Shown: in pieces, positions 27,269-35,831 of the stretch
How positions within the stretch are numbered: position 1 is the stretch's first letter
Layout of the letters: each line of letters opens with the position of its first letter
Source of the DNA: Alphaproteobacteria bacterium
Lineage (GTDB): Bacteria; Pseudomonadota; Alphaproteobacteria; UBA9655
Direction: 5' to 3'
NCBI GenBank assembly: GCA_019752515.1
Contig: JAIEMB010000020.1
Coordinates: 1 to 64,000 of the forward strand
DNA: 64,000 nt
Program-made: the position numbers and the translations under genes
Notes under the pieces: generated by a model
Told to the model about the DNA's origin: nothing
The model's input: only the letters and a program-made list of their open reading frames with translations
Database searches by the model: none

Positions 27269-27897
27269 TTCGAGGTTTCTCTCTTTAATAGGGAGTTTAC
27301 TAAAAGAGAGTATGCTTCTTGCGTGAGAGTTCCTTCCTTTGCGAAAACCTCTAATACATAGTGGATACTCACATAGCCTTGGAGACGATCATGGAGAGGT
27401 GTATAGGTGCGCTCTTGAGCCTGTAATGGGAATGGCTTTGATAACACATATGTGGGAACAGCCGTAACGGAGAATAGAGAAAAAAGCTCAGGATCAATAA
27501 GAACTCCTTGGCCTGTTTCTAGAATGATCTTTTGTAAAGATTGTACAGTTTGAGCGTAGCTTCCATCCTTAAATCCCCTTAGAATAAGAGTTGCACCATA
27601 AATTTTGGCCTCTTGCGCAAGATTTAGAAGCGCTGTCTCCCCTAAGGAGAAGGAAACAAAGACATAGAGTTCACTTGATCTTTGGGATTGTGTGTGCTGA
27701 GCATGTGGCACAAGAGCTCTATCTTGGAGTTCCGTAACAAAGTGCTGAAAGTTTTTATCTTGCTGCAATCGCTCAACTTTTTTAAATGATTCCTTCTGAA
27801 GGTCATGAATTTCGCTTATATAAGACTGACAGGAAGCCGTAGTGGGCAATCCTAAAAGAGATATAAAATAAATAAAATCAATGAATTCAAAGCGCAC
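27265..27897 (-). CDS. trbC: F-type conjugation protein TrbC
   Basis: 210 aa. The GTG start at 27897 overlaps the traU stop by 11 nt. A short signal peptide (FIYFISLLGLPTTA) precedes the type-F TrbC domain: YVFVSFSLGETALLNLAQEA, GATLILRGFKDGSYAQTV, GQGVLIDPELFSLF and VTAVPTYVL, a thioredoxin-like fold without active cysteines. TrbC works in the periplasm with TraW and TraU in pilus assembly. In several plasmids it is fused to TraW. Here the two are separate, with traU and one extra gene between them. Confidence 0.92.
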   Translation of the reverse strand: MRFEFIDFIYFISLLGLPTTASCQSYISEIHDLQKESFKKVERLQQDKNFQHFVTELQDRALVPHAQHTQSQRSSELYVFVSFSLGETALLNLAQEAKIYGATLILRGFKDGSYAQTVQSLQKIILETGQGVLIDPELFSLFSVTAVPTYVLSKPFPLQAQERTYTPLHDRLQGYVSIHYVLEVFAKEGTLTQEAYSLLVNSLLKRETSK

Positions 27898-29107
27898 AAC
27901 AGTTTCTCTTTCTCCAAATCAGGTATCCAAAATCTTCTCCTTTATAAGGAAACTCCCGTCCTGCTCCCCAAATAACTTCCGTTCGCCCTAAAGGATTACA
28001 GGCCATGGGACCCCGTGTGGTAGGGCGGGGATAGGTCATCTGGGTTTTGTATTGGCTCTTCTTGATAATGGGTAAGGGATATTTCTGGCAGATTTCGGCA
28101 TTTGTTGTACCACTTGTACCTAATAAAAGTAGTTCTCGATGAAGCTTGGCTATCATGCGCTGCACCATCAAAAGACTAGACTGAACACCCCCATTATGAG
28201 CTGCATTATTTCCCGTAAAGGGATAAAGACTGCCCTGACATCCCCCACACCAAAAAAGAGGATTAAGAGGAAACCCAGCCGTTGCTGCTGCACAATCTGC
28301 GGCACAAGCCGCTTGTGCAATAGGATTGCCAAAAAGCACCGCTTCTGGATTTAAAATGAAAGAAAGCTCATCTGCATTCCATAAAGGATCAAACTCTGTA
28401 AGATAGGCCACATCAAAGCTTTGTTGTTCAAGACAGAGAAAATCAACCAAAAGCTCAAGCCAGTAAATAACGGGATATACATACCAATGAACTTGGTAAA
28501 AACTATTCTGTGTTCTACGTTCACCATTTGCTCCATGGATACCATAATTAATTACACTATTTCCCATTTTAAGGCCCCCCATACTGACCATGCAGAAAGG
28601 AACTCGTGTCACATCCACAAGTCGTGCTGGCTCCCAAAACCCGAGAGGAATACCAAAATAAGGAGCTCTTGGACACACACAAGGAATTTGATGGGGATTT
28701 TCTGTATCTTCTCGCCCACCACCGCTGACTTTTATAGGGCCAATGGAGATAGGAAAAAGGCAGGACCAGCAAATATCTGTTACAGGATTGACAAATCGTC
28801 CTGAGCACGCTTCAACACTTGAAAAAGAACTAAACATAACCAAAAGAAAAAAATGTATGCACAAGAAACTCTTAAACCTATTTTTTCCCTTTATCTGTTC
28901 TTCCTTTCTGCAGCCAGCCAAATCAAGTAAATCTCTTTCCAACTGGGATCTTTCAGAAACCAAAAGTGTTTTTTCAGGCCATTCAGAGTATTTATTCTCA
29001 TCCGATCTTCTCTTAGGTATGAGCTTTTTAAGCTGGCTTTTATTTCTATGGTTTTCTTCTAATGACAGATGAGAGGATAAAGGAGAGAAGAAAGGAAAAT
29101 TCATCAT
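27887..29107 (-). CDS. traU: F-type conjugation protein TraU
   Basis: 406 aa. The conserved TraU core begins near residue 100: ACSGRFVNPVTDICWSCLFP, PCVCPRAPYFGIPLGFWEPA, DVTRVPFCMVSMGG, SFYQVHWYVYPVIYWLELL and CAADCAAATAGFP. F TraU is about 330 aa. The extra N-terminal stretch (about 80 hydrophilic residues) precedes the signal peptide (FLCIHFFLLVMFSSFSSVEA). The ATG at 29107 forms an ATGATGA overlap with the upstream gene, which supports the long start, but export with an 80-residue leader would be unusual. TraU acts in the periplasm in DNA transfer and pilus assembly. Confidence 0.92.
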   Translation of the reverse strand: MMNFPFFSPLSSHLSLEENHRNKSQLKKLIPKRRSDENKYSEWPEKTLLVSERSQLERDLLDLAGCRKEEQIKGKNRFKSFLCIHFFLLVMFSSFSSVEACSGRFVNPVTDICWSCLFPISIGPIKVSGGGREDTENPHQIPCVCPRAPYFGIPLGFWEPARLVDVTRVPFCMVSMGGLKMGNSVINYGIHGANGERRTQNSFYQVHWYVYPVIYWLELLVDFLCLEQQSFDVAYLTEFDPLWNADELSFILNPEAVLFGNPIAQAACAADCAAATAGFPLNPLFWCGGCQGSLYPFTGNNAAHNGGVQSSLLMVQRMIAKLHRELLLLGTSGTTNAEICQKYPLPIIKKSQYKTQMTYPRPTTRGPMACNPLGRTEVIWGAGREFPYKGEDFGYLIWRKRNCCAL

Positions 29108-29580
29108 GGGTTATCTTCCTTCTGAATTTCTGTCTCTTTTGATGCAAGCGACATCTCTTCAATGCGCAAACGAAGTTGCTCTAAATATTCCTTTGGGATG
29201 TCGCTTTCTGTGAGATCAAGTTGTTCTGCTTTCAAACCTACTGTTTGTGGAGCTTGGTATTCCAAAATTCGTATTAAAGCTGACCACTTAGAAGAAACTA
29301 CCACAGAAAAAAGACACAGCATCACAACAAATCCCATGGAAAGAGCATCAACAGCAACCCGCTCCCTTGATGGGTAAGCAAGAGTGTACGTTGAGGGGAG
29401 AATAAGAAACCACCCAAGGATTCCAAAGAGAATGGGCACCCAAAGAAAATTAAAACTTTCCCATAAGATAAGGATTACAATGGCTGAAAGCGTAGGCAAA
29501 GTTAAACATAAACTTCCTATCAGAAGCCTGAGAGAGTTATAATTCACATGCTGAGTCTTTATAAAACAGCTCTTTTTCAT
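29104..29580 (-). CDS. Inner-membrane protein of unknown function within the tra operon
   Basis: 158 aa with three or four membrane segments (LRLLIGSLCLTLPTLSAIVI, FLWVPILFGILGWFLILP, VDALSMGFVVMLCLFSVVVS), then a hydrophilic tail. The tail motif LEQLRLRIEEMSLA closely repeats the C-terminal QEELRLRIEEIDLKA of TraW, encoded immediately upstream. The gene overlaps traW and traU by 4 nt each (ATGA), so it is fully embedded in the operon, in the slot between traW and traU. I know no F gene with this topology there. A helper of TraW/TraU assembly is a guess. Confidence 0.8.
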   Translation of the reverse strand: MKKSCFIKTQHVNYNSLRLLIGSLCLTLPTLSAIVILILWESFNFLWVPILFGILGWFLILPSTYTLAYPSRERVAVDALSMGFVVMLCLFSVVVSSKWSALIRILEYQAPQTVGLKAEQLDLTESDIPKEYLEQLRLRIEEMSLASKETEIQKEDNP

Positions 29581-30365
29581 TTTATCATTCCTTTATTAGA
29601 TAATCCCTCAGTACGTGAGCTCTTGCTAAGTGAGTCTTTTTTTAGCTCTGAGGGGCTATTGGTTTGTGCTTTTAAGTCAATTTCTTCGATACGCAAGCGA
29701 AGTTCTTCCTGAGTAACAAAAGCAGGGACATGGTGAATACCTAGTTTTTTTGTAAGGAGACCTCCTTGATCAAAATAAACAGGAACCTTTATTTTCTCTG
29801 AAAGAGCTAAAGGGGCTCCTTTAACAAGGATCAGCTTTACAGAATTTTCCTTTAATTTTTCTCTTGCAAAAGCAACCTGCCCATCATCATCTCCATCAAA
29901 AAACAACAGATTCTGGGAGATGGTTATCGTCTCAAGAGGGTTAATTTTTGTTCCTTTTTTGTAAAAAACCTGCCCCATATGATCTTTAATATCTTCTGGT
30001 ACCTCATAGGTGGGATCAAAATAAAACACTCGATTTTCACAAGCTTTAGTAATCCCTTCCACAGGCTTTGGACGTTCAATTCCGGCTTTTGTTTTCTGTT
30101 GCAATTCTTGATAATGATTTTCCAATTCCCCCCTTTCTTCCATGCGTTTCAGCTTACTTTGAATGAGAGCAATGGGGTCTTCTTCCTCAATGGGGTAAAT
30201 AACACCATGGGTCCCGAAGTCACGCGCTTGCGCAGAGAAAGCAGAAACCAGTATTGCAGTGTTGCAGATAGCAAAGGTGAGTTTTTGTTTGAAGTGTTGG
30301 TCCTCTCCCCAAAGACGTTTTATTCTGCAATACCGCAACACTGCTTTCTGCAACACTATTTTCAC
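29577..30365 (-). CDS. traW: F-type conjugation protein TraW
   Basis: The GTG at 30365 is chosen because it forms a 4-nt GTGA overlap with the upstream peptidase stop. An ATG 24 nt further up lies inside that gene. The protein is 262 aa. The signal peptide (FAICNTAILVSAFSAQA) is followed by RDFGTHGVIYPIEEEDPIAL, the TraW N-terminal hallmark. FYFDPTYEVPEDIKDHMG, YKKGTKINPLETITIS and FFDGDDDGQVAFA follow, and VPVYFDQGGLLTKKLGIHHVPAFVTQ closes the conserved domain. TraW is a periplasmic pilus-assembly factor that interacts with TrbC. Its first 13 codons lie in a palindromic repeat shared with traF. Confidence 0.92.
   Translation of the reverse strand: MKIVLQKAVLRYCRIKRLWGEDQHFKQKLTFAICNTAILVSAFSAQARDFGTHGVIYPIEEEDPIALIQSKLKRMEERGELENHYQELQQKTKAGIERPKPVEGITKACENRVFYFDPTYEVPEDIKDHMGQVFYKKGTKINPLETITISQNLLFFDGDDDGQVAFAREKLKENSVKLILVKGAPLALSEKIKVPVYFDQGGLLTKKLGIHHVPAFVTQEELRLRIEEIDLKAQTNSPSELKKDSLSKSSRTEGLSNKGMIK
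30243..30355. repeat. Palindromic (RPE-like) repeat covering the 5' end of traW
   Basis: Arms of about 31 nt at roughly 30245-30276 and 30322-30352 are inverted copies with about 24 of 31 matching positions by eye, separated by about 45 nt. The right arm plus flank (30320-30355) is nearly identical to 25363-25398 in traF. It lies wholly inside coding sequence, in frame, and encodes the TraW signal peptide region. Confidence 0.6.
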
Positions 30366-30907
30366 CAGGTGAAAATCCCCTTTCCCCACACTTTCGTCAT
30401 TGAAACAAGGCCAAACTCTTCATAACGTGAATCAAAACTGCGAGGATGATCGCCTGCAACAAAGGCATAACCTTCAGGAATAATTTGAGAGCAAAGAGGC
30501 GTGAGAACTTGTCCTTCTTTTGTTTTTGCAAGGATAGGAAAAATAGTGGATATGGAAGAGTTTTTAGCTTTTAGCTCCAATCCGTCTCTATGTTTTGTAA
30601 TTTGGTCGCCAGGAAGTCCTATAATGCGTTTTGTAAATGACTTTTCTTCTATATATTGGGGTGTATGGCCTTGAACGGAAACAATATCACCCCGTTTAAT
30701 TGAGTCGCTTTTATGCACAAGAATGTAGTGAATCCCCTCTAAACTTTCAGAAGCAGATTCCAGGAGCTGGGTATAGGTTGTAAGCCACCACCCCATAGCC
30801 ATGAAGGCTCCGATACCTATGCAATATCCCATGCTTAGTGGGTAGGATTTAGAAAATCTTCTATACCATTTGGTTTCTTGAGTTTTCTGGTTTTGGGCTT
30901 GAAGCAT
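30362..30907 (-). CDS. S26-family conjugal signal peptidase (RP4 TraF / TrhF-like)
   Basis: 181 aa from ATG 30907 (AAAGGA before it). One N-terminal membrane segment (residues about 24-45) anchors a periplasmic S26 peptidase domain. The candidate nucleophile Ser52/Ser54 is in SASESLEGIHY (canonical S-L/M-x-G), and the general base Lys93 is in FTKRIIGLPGDQI. GDIVSV and FVAGDHPRSFDSRYEEFGLV are the later S26 boxes. This class processes pilin precursors or helps pilin maturation and is found in F-like operons outside F itself. It sits between traC and traW, overlapping traW by 4 nt. Confidence 0.88.
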   Translation of the reverse strand: MLQAQNQKTQETKWYRRFSKSYPLSMGYCIGIGAFMAMGWWLTTYTQLLESASESLEGIHYILVHKSDSIKRGDIVSVQGHTPQYIEEKSFTKRIIGLPGDQITKHRDGLELKAKNSSISTIFPILAKTKEGQVLTPLCSQIIPEGYAFVAGDHPRSFDSRYEEFGLVSMTKVWGKGIFTW

Positions 30908-30917
30908 TTTATTTCCT

Positions 30918-33398
30918 TTATTTTTGCATCGCTGCAGCATTGGTTATTGAGCGAATCGCTTCTTTCAGACTGTGTCCTTGATTTACGAGACTTTGAACAG
31001 CTGCAAACTCATCAGCCTTCGTGGAGTAAAGGACTTTTGAGAAGTCATCGAGGAACAGCCTTCCAACAGCAAAGTCTTTGGGGCCCTTGATCATGATTTC
31101 AGCGTATTTGCCTTGCTCTGTATGAAGAGACCGTAGGGTGCGTTCCATAGCCGGATCCATGGAAAGGCGCTTGGAGTTTTTGAGCATTTCAATGGATTCA
31201 TCCTTTTGGGAAAGAAGACACATCCAGTCCGAATTATCAAAAGCTGCTTGAGCTCCTGGTGTGGCATAAAAATCGTTGATGGATTGAGTTCCTACAATGA
31301 GGCCTCCAAAGTATTTTCGAAGGCGCCTTGCAGCCGTTTCAATAAAAACGTCAGATTGAGCCCCCCTCAACATATCCCATGCTTCATCGAGAATAAGGCA
31401 AGAAGGTGTTTTACGATCTCCCATATAAATGGAGTTGGTAATTTGGAGGATGACCATTTGAACAATAACGGATTGGAGATCTTTCCGTTCCTTTAGCTCC
31501 TCCATTTCTACAACAACAAGATTGTCAGAAAGATCAATATTGGCTTTTCCGTTAAAGAATCGGCCATAACTTCTTGGTTCTGTGTAAGGATAAAGTCGCT
31601 TCCCTAATGTAATAGCTACGGGGTCTGGTTGTTTTAAAAGAAAGCTCTCCACATCAGCAATAGTGGCTGCATTTTGTTTTTGATCCCATGCATCTTGAAG
31701 GGCTTGTTCAAGATAAGTGTCTTCTAAGTCTGTTGTGCCTTCTTTAGGGGCGGCCATAAGGGAGAGGATGGGCTTGAGCATAGCTAAACCATCTGAGGCT
31801 GCTTCAGAATCATTGGAGGGAATAGACGAAAAGGGATTTATACAGATTGGCGAATGAGTGGAAAACTCCACAAAGGTTCCCTTAAGGAGCTTGACTGTCT
31901 TTTCAAAAGACCTTCCTACATCTAAAACAAAGACGCGCCCTCCCATGCCGAGCATGCTGGTCATGAGCTCTTGCATAAAAACAGACTTTCCAGAACCTGA
32001 TCGCCCAACGACACAGGTATTATAGTTTCCCTCATTATTATCAAAAGGGCACCAATAAAAAATCTGTCCCCGACGTCCTACTAACATCATGCCGGGTGAT
32101 CTCGTCCCGTGCCATTCTCCTTGAATGGGCATGAGGTTGGAAGGTTCGTGACTCAGAGTTGTTTTTGTTTTTTGAAAAAGCCGACTGTCCTCAACCGCTC
32201 CTTCTCCCCACGTCATAGGAAGGCAACTGAGAAATGAGGGGAGTTGCAAGTATTTGTCTAAAACGAGTTCCCATCTCTGAGAACGATAAAGATTAAAAAG
32301 GGTTTGTTCCTCTCGAGCCATTTGATCAGGAGAATTCAACAATCCTACCTGAAAACGGGTTCGCACCAATCGTTGCCCTTCTTCGAACTTCTCTCGTACA
32401 TACGTCCATTCTTCTGCTTCCTTTTTAAGAGATGGAACGTATTTAGCAATAGGACTCGCCGCTTGTTTTTCCACGTTGCCACATTTGGCAAGCATCTTGG
32501 TTTTAAGAGTCTTTTCATTACAAATATGCACCCCGTAGGACAGAAAGAATCCCCCATTGAGTCTTAAGAACTCTTCAAAAGGATCGCCAATGAGATGACC
32601 CATAGCCACGAGATGCCAAAAGGGAGGCAGGAGGCGTGTTGTGTAAAGACGTAAGATCCGTTCCTCTTCTCCAAACACTAACTGAGAAGGCTCTATCTTG
32701 ACTCGTGTAGCAGGACTCATTACTTGATAGGACAGAGAGTCATAAGGATTCCAGAGAGAACTGTGATTTTCAATCAACCGTTCTGTTGGATTGAGAAGCT
32801 CATCCAGCCCTAAAATTAAATCTTCAGCCTGCCAAACTTTTACAGGTAAGCCCCAACCTTCTAATGTTGTGACCAGCTGTTCCCGTAAAGCAAGCATATC
32901 CTCAAAGGTCTTAAAGGTTGCGTGAGGTTCACTGTAAGAAATCAAAAGGCGAAAGGTCCTAACAACTGCATGGTTTCTAAAAGCAGCACATCTTTCTTTA
33001 GCCAGTTCTTTCAAGACATCAGCTCGGTCCTTGAAGGAGCTCTCGTTTAAAAGCAGATCACATCTTGCTCGTTCCCATGTTTTGAGCCAGGGATCGATGT
33101 GGGGACTTGCGATGAGAAGACATTGAAGGTTTGATCCCAAAGGCAAGGTATGTTGGAAAATTCCAGTTAGCTGCCTTGGAACTTTCTCTCCGCATCCCAC
33201 CATAGGAAGGGTTTCAAGCACAAATCCAACACTCGCCTGATTTAGAAAAAGTTGCGTTTCCGGATCAAAGCTTCGATAAGGCAACATCTCACTTAAACTA
33301 TGAGGATAGAGAAACTCATTTGCTAGTTTGAGTGTTGAAGATGTTGCCCCGTAAGGCTTTTTTTCTGCAATCAGTTTTTGAGAAAAAAGATTGAGCAC
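30918..33398 (-). CDS. traC: F-type conjugation ATPase TraC (VirB4 family)
   Basis: The GTG at 33398 overlaps the traV stop by 1 nt and has GGGGGAGG upstream, so this start is preferred over an ATG 33 nt earlier. 826 aa. The TraC N-terminal domain starts LNLFSQKLIAEKKPYG. The P-loop CVVGRSGSGKSVFMQ is near residue 465, and Walker B PSCLILDEAWDML is near 668, with QSINDFYATPGAQAAF afterwards. TraC energises pilus extension and retraction at the cytoplasmic face of the inner membrane. Length is close to F TraC (about 875 aa) and no key residue is missing. Confidence 0.95.
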   Translation of the reverse strand: MLNLFSQKLIAEKKPYGATSSTLKLANEFLYPHSLSEMLPYRSFDPETQLFLNQASVGFVLETLPMVGCGEKVPRQLTGIFQHTLPLGSNLQCLLIASPHIDPWLKTWERARCDLLLNESSFKDRADVLKELAKERCAAFRNHAVVRTFRLLISYSEPHATFKTFEDMLALREQLVTTLEGWGLPVKVWQAEDLILGLDELLNPTERLIENHSSLWNPYDSLSYQVMSPATRVKIEPSQLVFGEEERILRLYTTRLLPPFWHLVAMGHLIGDPFEEFLRLNGGFFLSYGVHICNEKTLKTKMLAKCGNVEKQAASPIAKYVPSLKKEAEEWTYVREKFEEGQRLVRTRFQVGLLNSPDQMAREEQTLFNLYRSQRWELVLDKYLQLPSFLSCLPMTWGEGAVEDSRLFQKTKTTLSHEPSNLMPIQGEWHGTRSPGMMLVGRRGQIFYWCPFDNNEGNYNTCVVGRSGSGKSVFMQELMTSMLGMGGRVFVLDVGRSFEKTVKLLKGTFVEFSTHSPICINPFSSIPSNDSEAASDGLAMLKPILSLMAAPKEGTTDLEDTYLEQALQDAWDQKQNAATIADVESFLLKQPDPVAITLGKRLYPYTEPRSYGRFFNGKANIDLSDNLVVVEMEELKERKDLQSVIVQMVILQITNSIYMGDRKTPSCLILDEAWDMLRGAQSDVFIETAARRLRKYFGGLIVGTQSINDFYATPGAQAAFDNSDWMCLLSQKDESIEMLKNSKRLSMDPAMERTLRSLHTEQGKYAEIMIKGPKDFAVGRLFLDDFSKVLYSTKADEFAAVQSLVNQGHSLKEAIRSITNAAAMQK

Positions 33399-33742
33399 TA
33401 AACCTCCCCCAAGGCCCAAGGAGAATACCAAATACGAGATGCCTCAAGAGGATCAACATTGCTCTGTTGAGGGTCAAGATTTGATCCACACTGTTTGCAA
33501 GATGCTTGAGGAGGATTAGAAACGGCTTTTGGAGGAAGATCTCCCTCATTCACCATTTGATTAACTTCTGAGATTGATTTGCATCCTACCCCTTCCCCTG
33601 CAGGGCACTCAAATCCTCCTTCATAAACGCCCATACAGCCTTGTAGGCAGAAAGGCAGTGTTGCAGAGAGCAGTATTGCAGAACCTCTACTGAACAATTT
33701 AGATTTTTTTATTTTCTTTTGAAGTTGAAGCATATTTTGCAT
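33398..33742 (-). CDS. traV: F-type conjugation lipoprotein TraV
   Basis: 114 aa. The signal peptide ends in the lipobox CLQGC, so the mature protein is an outer-membrane lipoprotein starting at Cys. GCMGVYEGGFECPAGEGVGC followed by SISEVNQMV is the TraV signature. TraV anchors the TraK/TraB channel core in the outer membrane, equivalent to VirB7. It is short compared with F TraV (171 aa), with the C-terminal part reduced. A copy of the TGTTGCAGAGAGCAG repeat lies at its signal-peptide coding region. Confidence 0.9.
   Translation of the reverse strand: MQNMLQLQKKIKKSKLFSRGSAILLSATLPFCLQGCMGVYEGGFECPAGEGVGCKSISEVNQMVNEGDLPPKAVSNPPQASCKQCGSNLDPQQSNVDPLEASRIWYSPWALGEV
33655..33692. repeat. Third copy of the short GCAGTATTGCAG-type repeat, in traV
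   Basis: CAGTGTTGCAGAGAGCAGTA plus TTGCAGAA, on the plus strand, is the inverse orientation of the copies in traF and traW and lacks about 8 central nucleotides. As in those genes it overlaps the sequence for the signal peptide. Confidence 0.5.
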
Positions 33743-33757
33743 ATTTCGTCCTTTCTG

Positions 33758-35143
33758 TTATCTGTTTTCTGTAATCTCATTTTCCTGGATTCTGTCATTC
33801 TGCTTTCTGATGTCTGCAACATTGCCATCTTTGATGGCTGTTCCTTCAGTGAAGACAACATCCACCACTTGACCAGCAGCAATTTGAATAACGGGCTGGA
33901 GTTGCTCTGCTCGATCAATGTAGTATTGGGATAAACGATCAAGGGCAGTTGAAGCTCCAGAGGCCATACCAGCTGTAAACATATCACCAATATTGGGAGG
34001 AGAGATTTGATTCCCTCCTGGTACAAAAGGGTTTCCTTGAGCTTGACGATTCTGAGGATTAGCGACATTACTAAGACCTGCAAATACTCCTCCGACAAGA
34101 CTTCGAGCTAAGAACTGACCATCTTTGGAAGCTACAATACCTCGAATTCCTGCTTTACCATCAGATCCTGCAATATATCCAGCAACTTGAGTCTCTATGA
34201 TTTCTCCACTTTTGCGTTCAATGCAGGTAAGCTTTTCTAATCGCGCATAAACGCGCTCTGACGAAAGGTCTCCATAAGCACTTGCCATACAGTGACAATC
34301 CTTCAAATCGCTTTGGAATCGTCTTGGAAGTGTTCCAAAATCAATCACTCTCAACAACATAGGCCGGGGGTCAGAGGAAGCTGTCATTGCAGAAGAAGCA
34401 TCAAGCCCTGAAAGAAGCACTGTTTTTGCAAAGGCTCCTGCTGGAATGGTCGTATCCACGGTTTTAGGAACTTTATGTTGTGAGCTTTCCGTAAGGCTTA
34501 AAGAAACTTTCTGAATGAGGCTTTTTTCTTCCCCTAATTCCTGTTCACCTTGGTAAGGTAAAGGCTGTGAAGGTAAGGTATGGTTTTTTTGCATATCCAA
34601 TTGATGTTCCAGCTGTAAGATTTTTGTTTCCAAGTCTTGAATAGGGATAGATTTAGGAAAGGCAGGATTTAAAGAGGGGCCTTGGCTTTCATCTTCATTG
34701 TTTAAGTCTTGCGAAGGAAACTCTTCTCTTTTTACGCCTTCTTGGAAAACGGCTTTAAGGGATGTGACTTCATCAGAAAGAGTTTTAAGTTTATCCTCAA
34801 TGCCATGGCGAAAAGTCTCCTCTAGATTTATTTTTTTGGTTGCTGTCTCAATGGAGGTAGATGTGATCTTGGCCTCTTCTTCTTGTTGAGGAAGAGAGGT
34901 GTTCCCAAACAAAAAAGTACTCATTCCATAAGCAAGAGAAACAATAGCTACGGCCCCACATCCTAACCAAAACAATTGAAGCCTGTGAACATTATTAGAG
35001 GATTCTGGACGGAAGAAGTTTAAAACCCTTTCATGAATGAATCTCTTATAAGTGGGGTTTTCATGAGTGGTTTCCTCATGGGTGAGCTCCTCACAAGTGT
35101 GTCTCTTGTGAATGAGTTGTTTAATTTGCTTGTACCACGACAT
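33758..35143 (-). CDS. traB: F-type conjugation protein TraB (VirB10-like)
   Basis: 461 aa. There is a short cytoplasmic N-terminus, a membrane anchor near residue 50 (LFWLGCGAVAIVSLAYG), a coiled-coil/linker region (residues about 70-215) and a C-terminal beta domain: IPAGAFAKTVLLSGLDASSA, RPMLLRVIDFGTLPRRFQSD and VYARLEKLTCIERKSGEIIE with GIRGIVASKDGQFLARSLVGG. These are TraB/VirB10 hallmarks. It spans the periplasm and joins TraK and TraV to the inner membrane. The gene overlaps traK by 23 nt. Confidence 0.95.
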   Translation of the reverse strand: MSWYKQIKQLIHKRHTCEELTHEETTHENPTYKRFIHERVLNFFRPESSNNVHRLQLFWLGCGAVAIVSLAYGMSTFLFGNTSLPQQEEEAKITSTSIETATKKINLEETFRHGIEDKLKTLSDEVTSLKAVFQEGVKREEFPSQDLNNEDESQGPSLNPAFPKSIPIQDLETKILQLEHQLDMQKNHTLPSQPLPYQGEQELGEEKSLIQKVSLSLTESSQHKVPKTVDTTIPAGAFAKTVLLSGLDASSAMTASSDPRPMLLRVIDFGTLPRRFQSDLKDCHCMASAYGDLSSERVYARLEKLTCIERKSGEIIETQVAGYIAGSDGKAGIRGIVASKDGQFLARSLVGGVFAGLSNVANPQNRQAQGNPFVPGGNQISPPNIGDMFTAGMASGASTALDRLSQYYIDRAEQLQPVIQIAAGQVVDVVFTEGTAIKDGNVADIRKQNDRIQENEITENR

Positions 35144-35831
35144 ACGCCTCTGTTCCTTCTCCGGGGGTTAAGATTTTTTTTGATATCAAAATGGCAACAA
35201 GGGTGTTTTGCTGGAGAGATAACTGCTTTGCCAATTCAGGCTCAGAGAGTATCAAATTCTCTGGAGTTTTGTTTTGAATGCGGTAAATCAAGCCGCGGAG
35301 TGTTTTCCCTTGGAGTTCTCTAAGCAAAGGATAAGGTTCATGAAGAGTTGTCAAATTGATGGGCATTTCTTTGTAACCCAAAGGAATACGATCTTCTTGC
35401 AAGGCAAAAATTAAGGATTCAGCCTCTTCACGAAAGAGAGGAGAAGAGGAGCGCTTTTCTTTCTCAGCTTTGCTGGTAGCTTCCGTGTCTACTTTGAGGA
35501 TAAGAGCCTCAGGGGCTTGATTTTTAGGAGTCAGACGTAGGTCTTGTGTATGTCCTGCTTCGGTTGTGAGTGTAAGGCTAATGGCTTTTGCACTTGAATC
35601 ATTTAAAAGAGTAGGACGAATAAAAACTTGTCCTTGATCCTCATCTGTCTCCAGAACATACTCCCCCGCATTGCCAAATACATGAAGAATACGATCATTT
35701 TGTACCTTAATGCGTGTTAATCCTTGCTGCGAAATGGGGAGTCCAATGACTTTCATTTCATCAAGGGGATGCACAGTGGCAGCCTGAGCGGTGGTTCCTG
35801 CTAACAACAAAATTAGGGATTTACTTATCAT
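35121..35831 (-). CDS. traK: F-type conjugation secretin-like protein TraK (VirB9-like)
   Basis: 236 aa. Signal peptide MISKSLILLLAGTTAQA, then the TraK N-terminal domain (IGLPISQQGLTRIKVQND, IRPTLLNDSSAKAISLTLTT). The C-terminal part contains LREEAESLIFALQEDRIPLG-like and LRELQGKTLRGLIYRIQN, followed by EPELAKQLSLQQNTLVAI, typical of TraK. It forms the outer-membrane channel with TraV and TraB. Overlaps traE by 11 nt and traB by 23 nt. Confidence 0.92.
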   Translation of the reverse strand: MISKSLILLLAGTTAQAATVHPLDEMKVIGLPISQQGLTRIKVQNDRILHVFGNAGEYVLETDEDQGQVFIRPTLLNDSSAKAISLTLTTEAGHTQDLRLTPKNQAPEALILKVDTEATSKAEKEKRSSSPLFREEAESLIFALQEDRIPLGYKEMPINLTTLHEPYPLLRELQGKTLRGLIYRIQNKTPENLILSEPELAKQLSLQQNTLVAILISKKILTPGEGTEAYVVVQAN

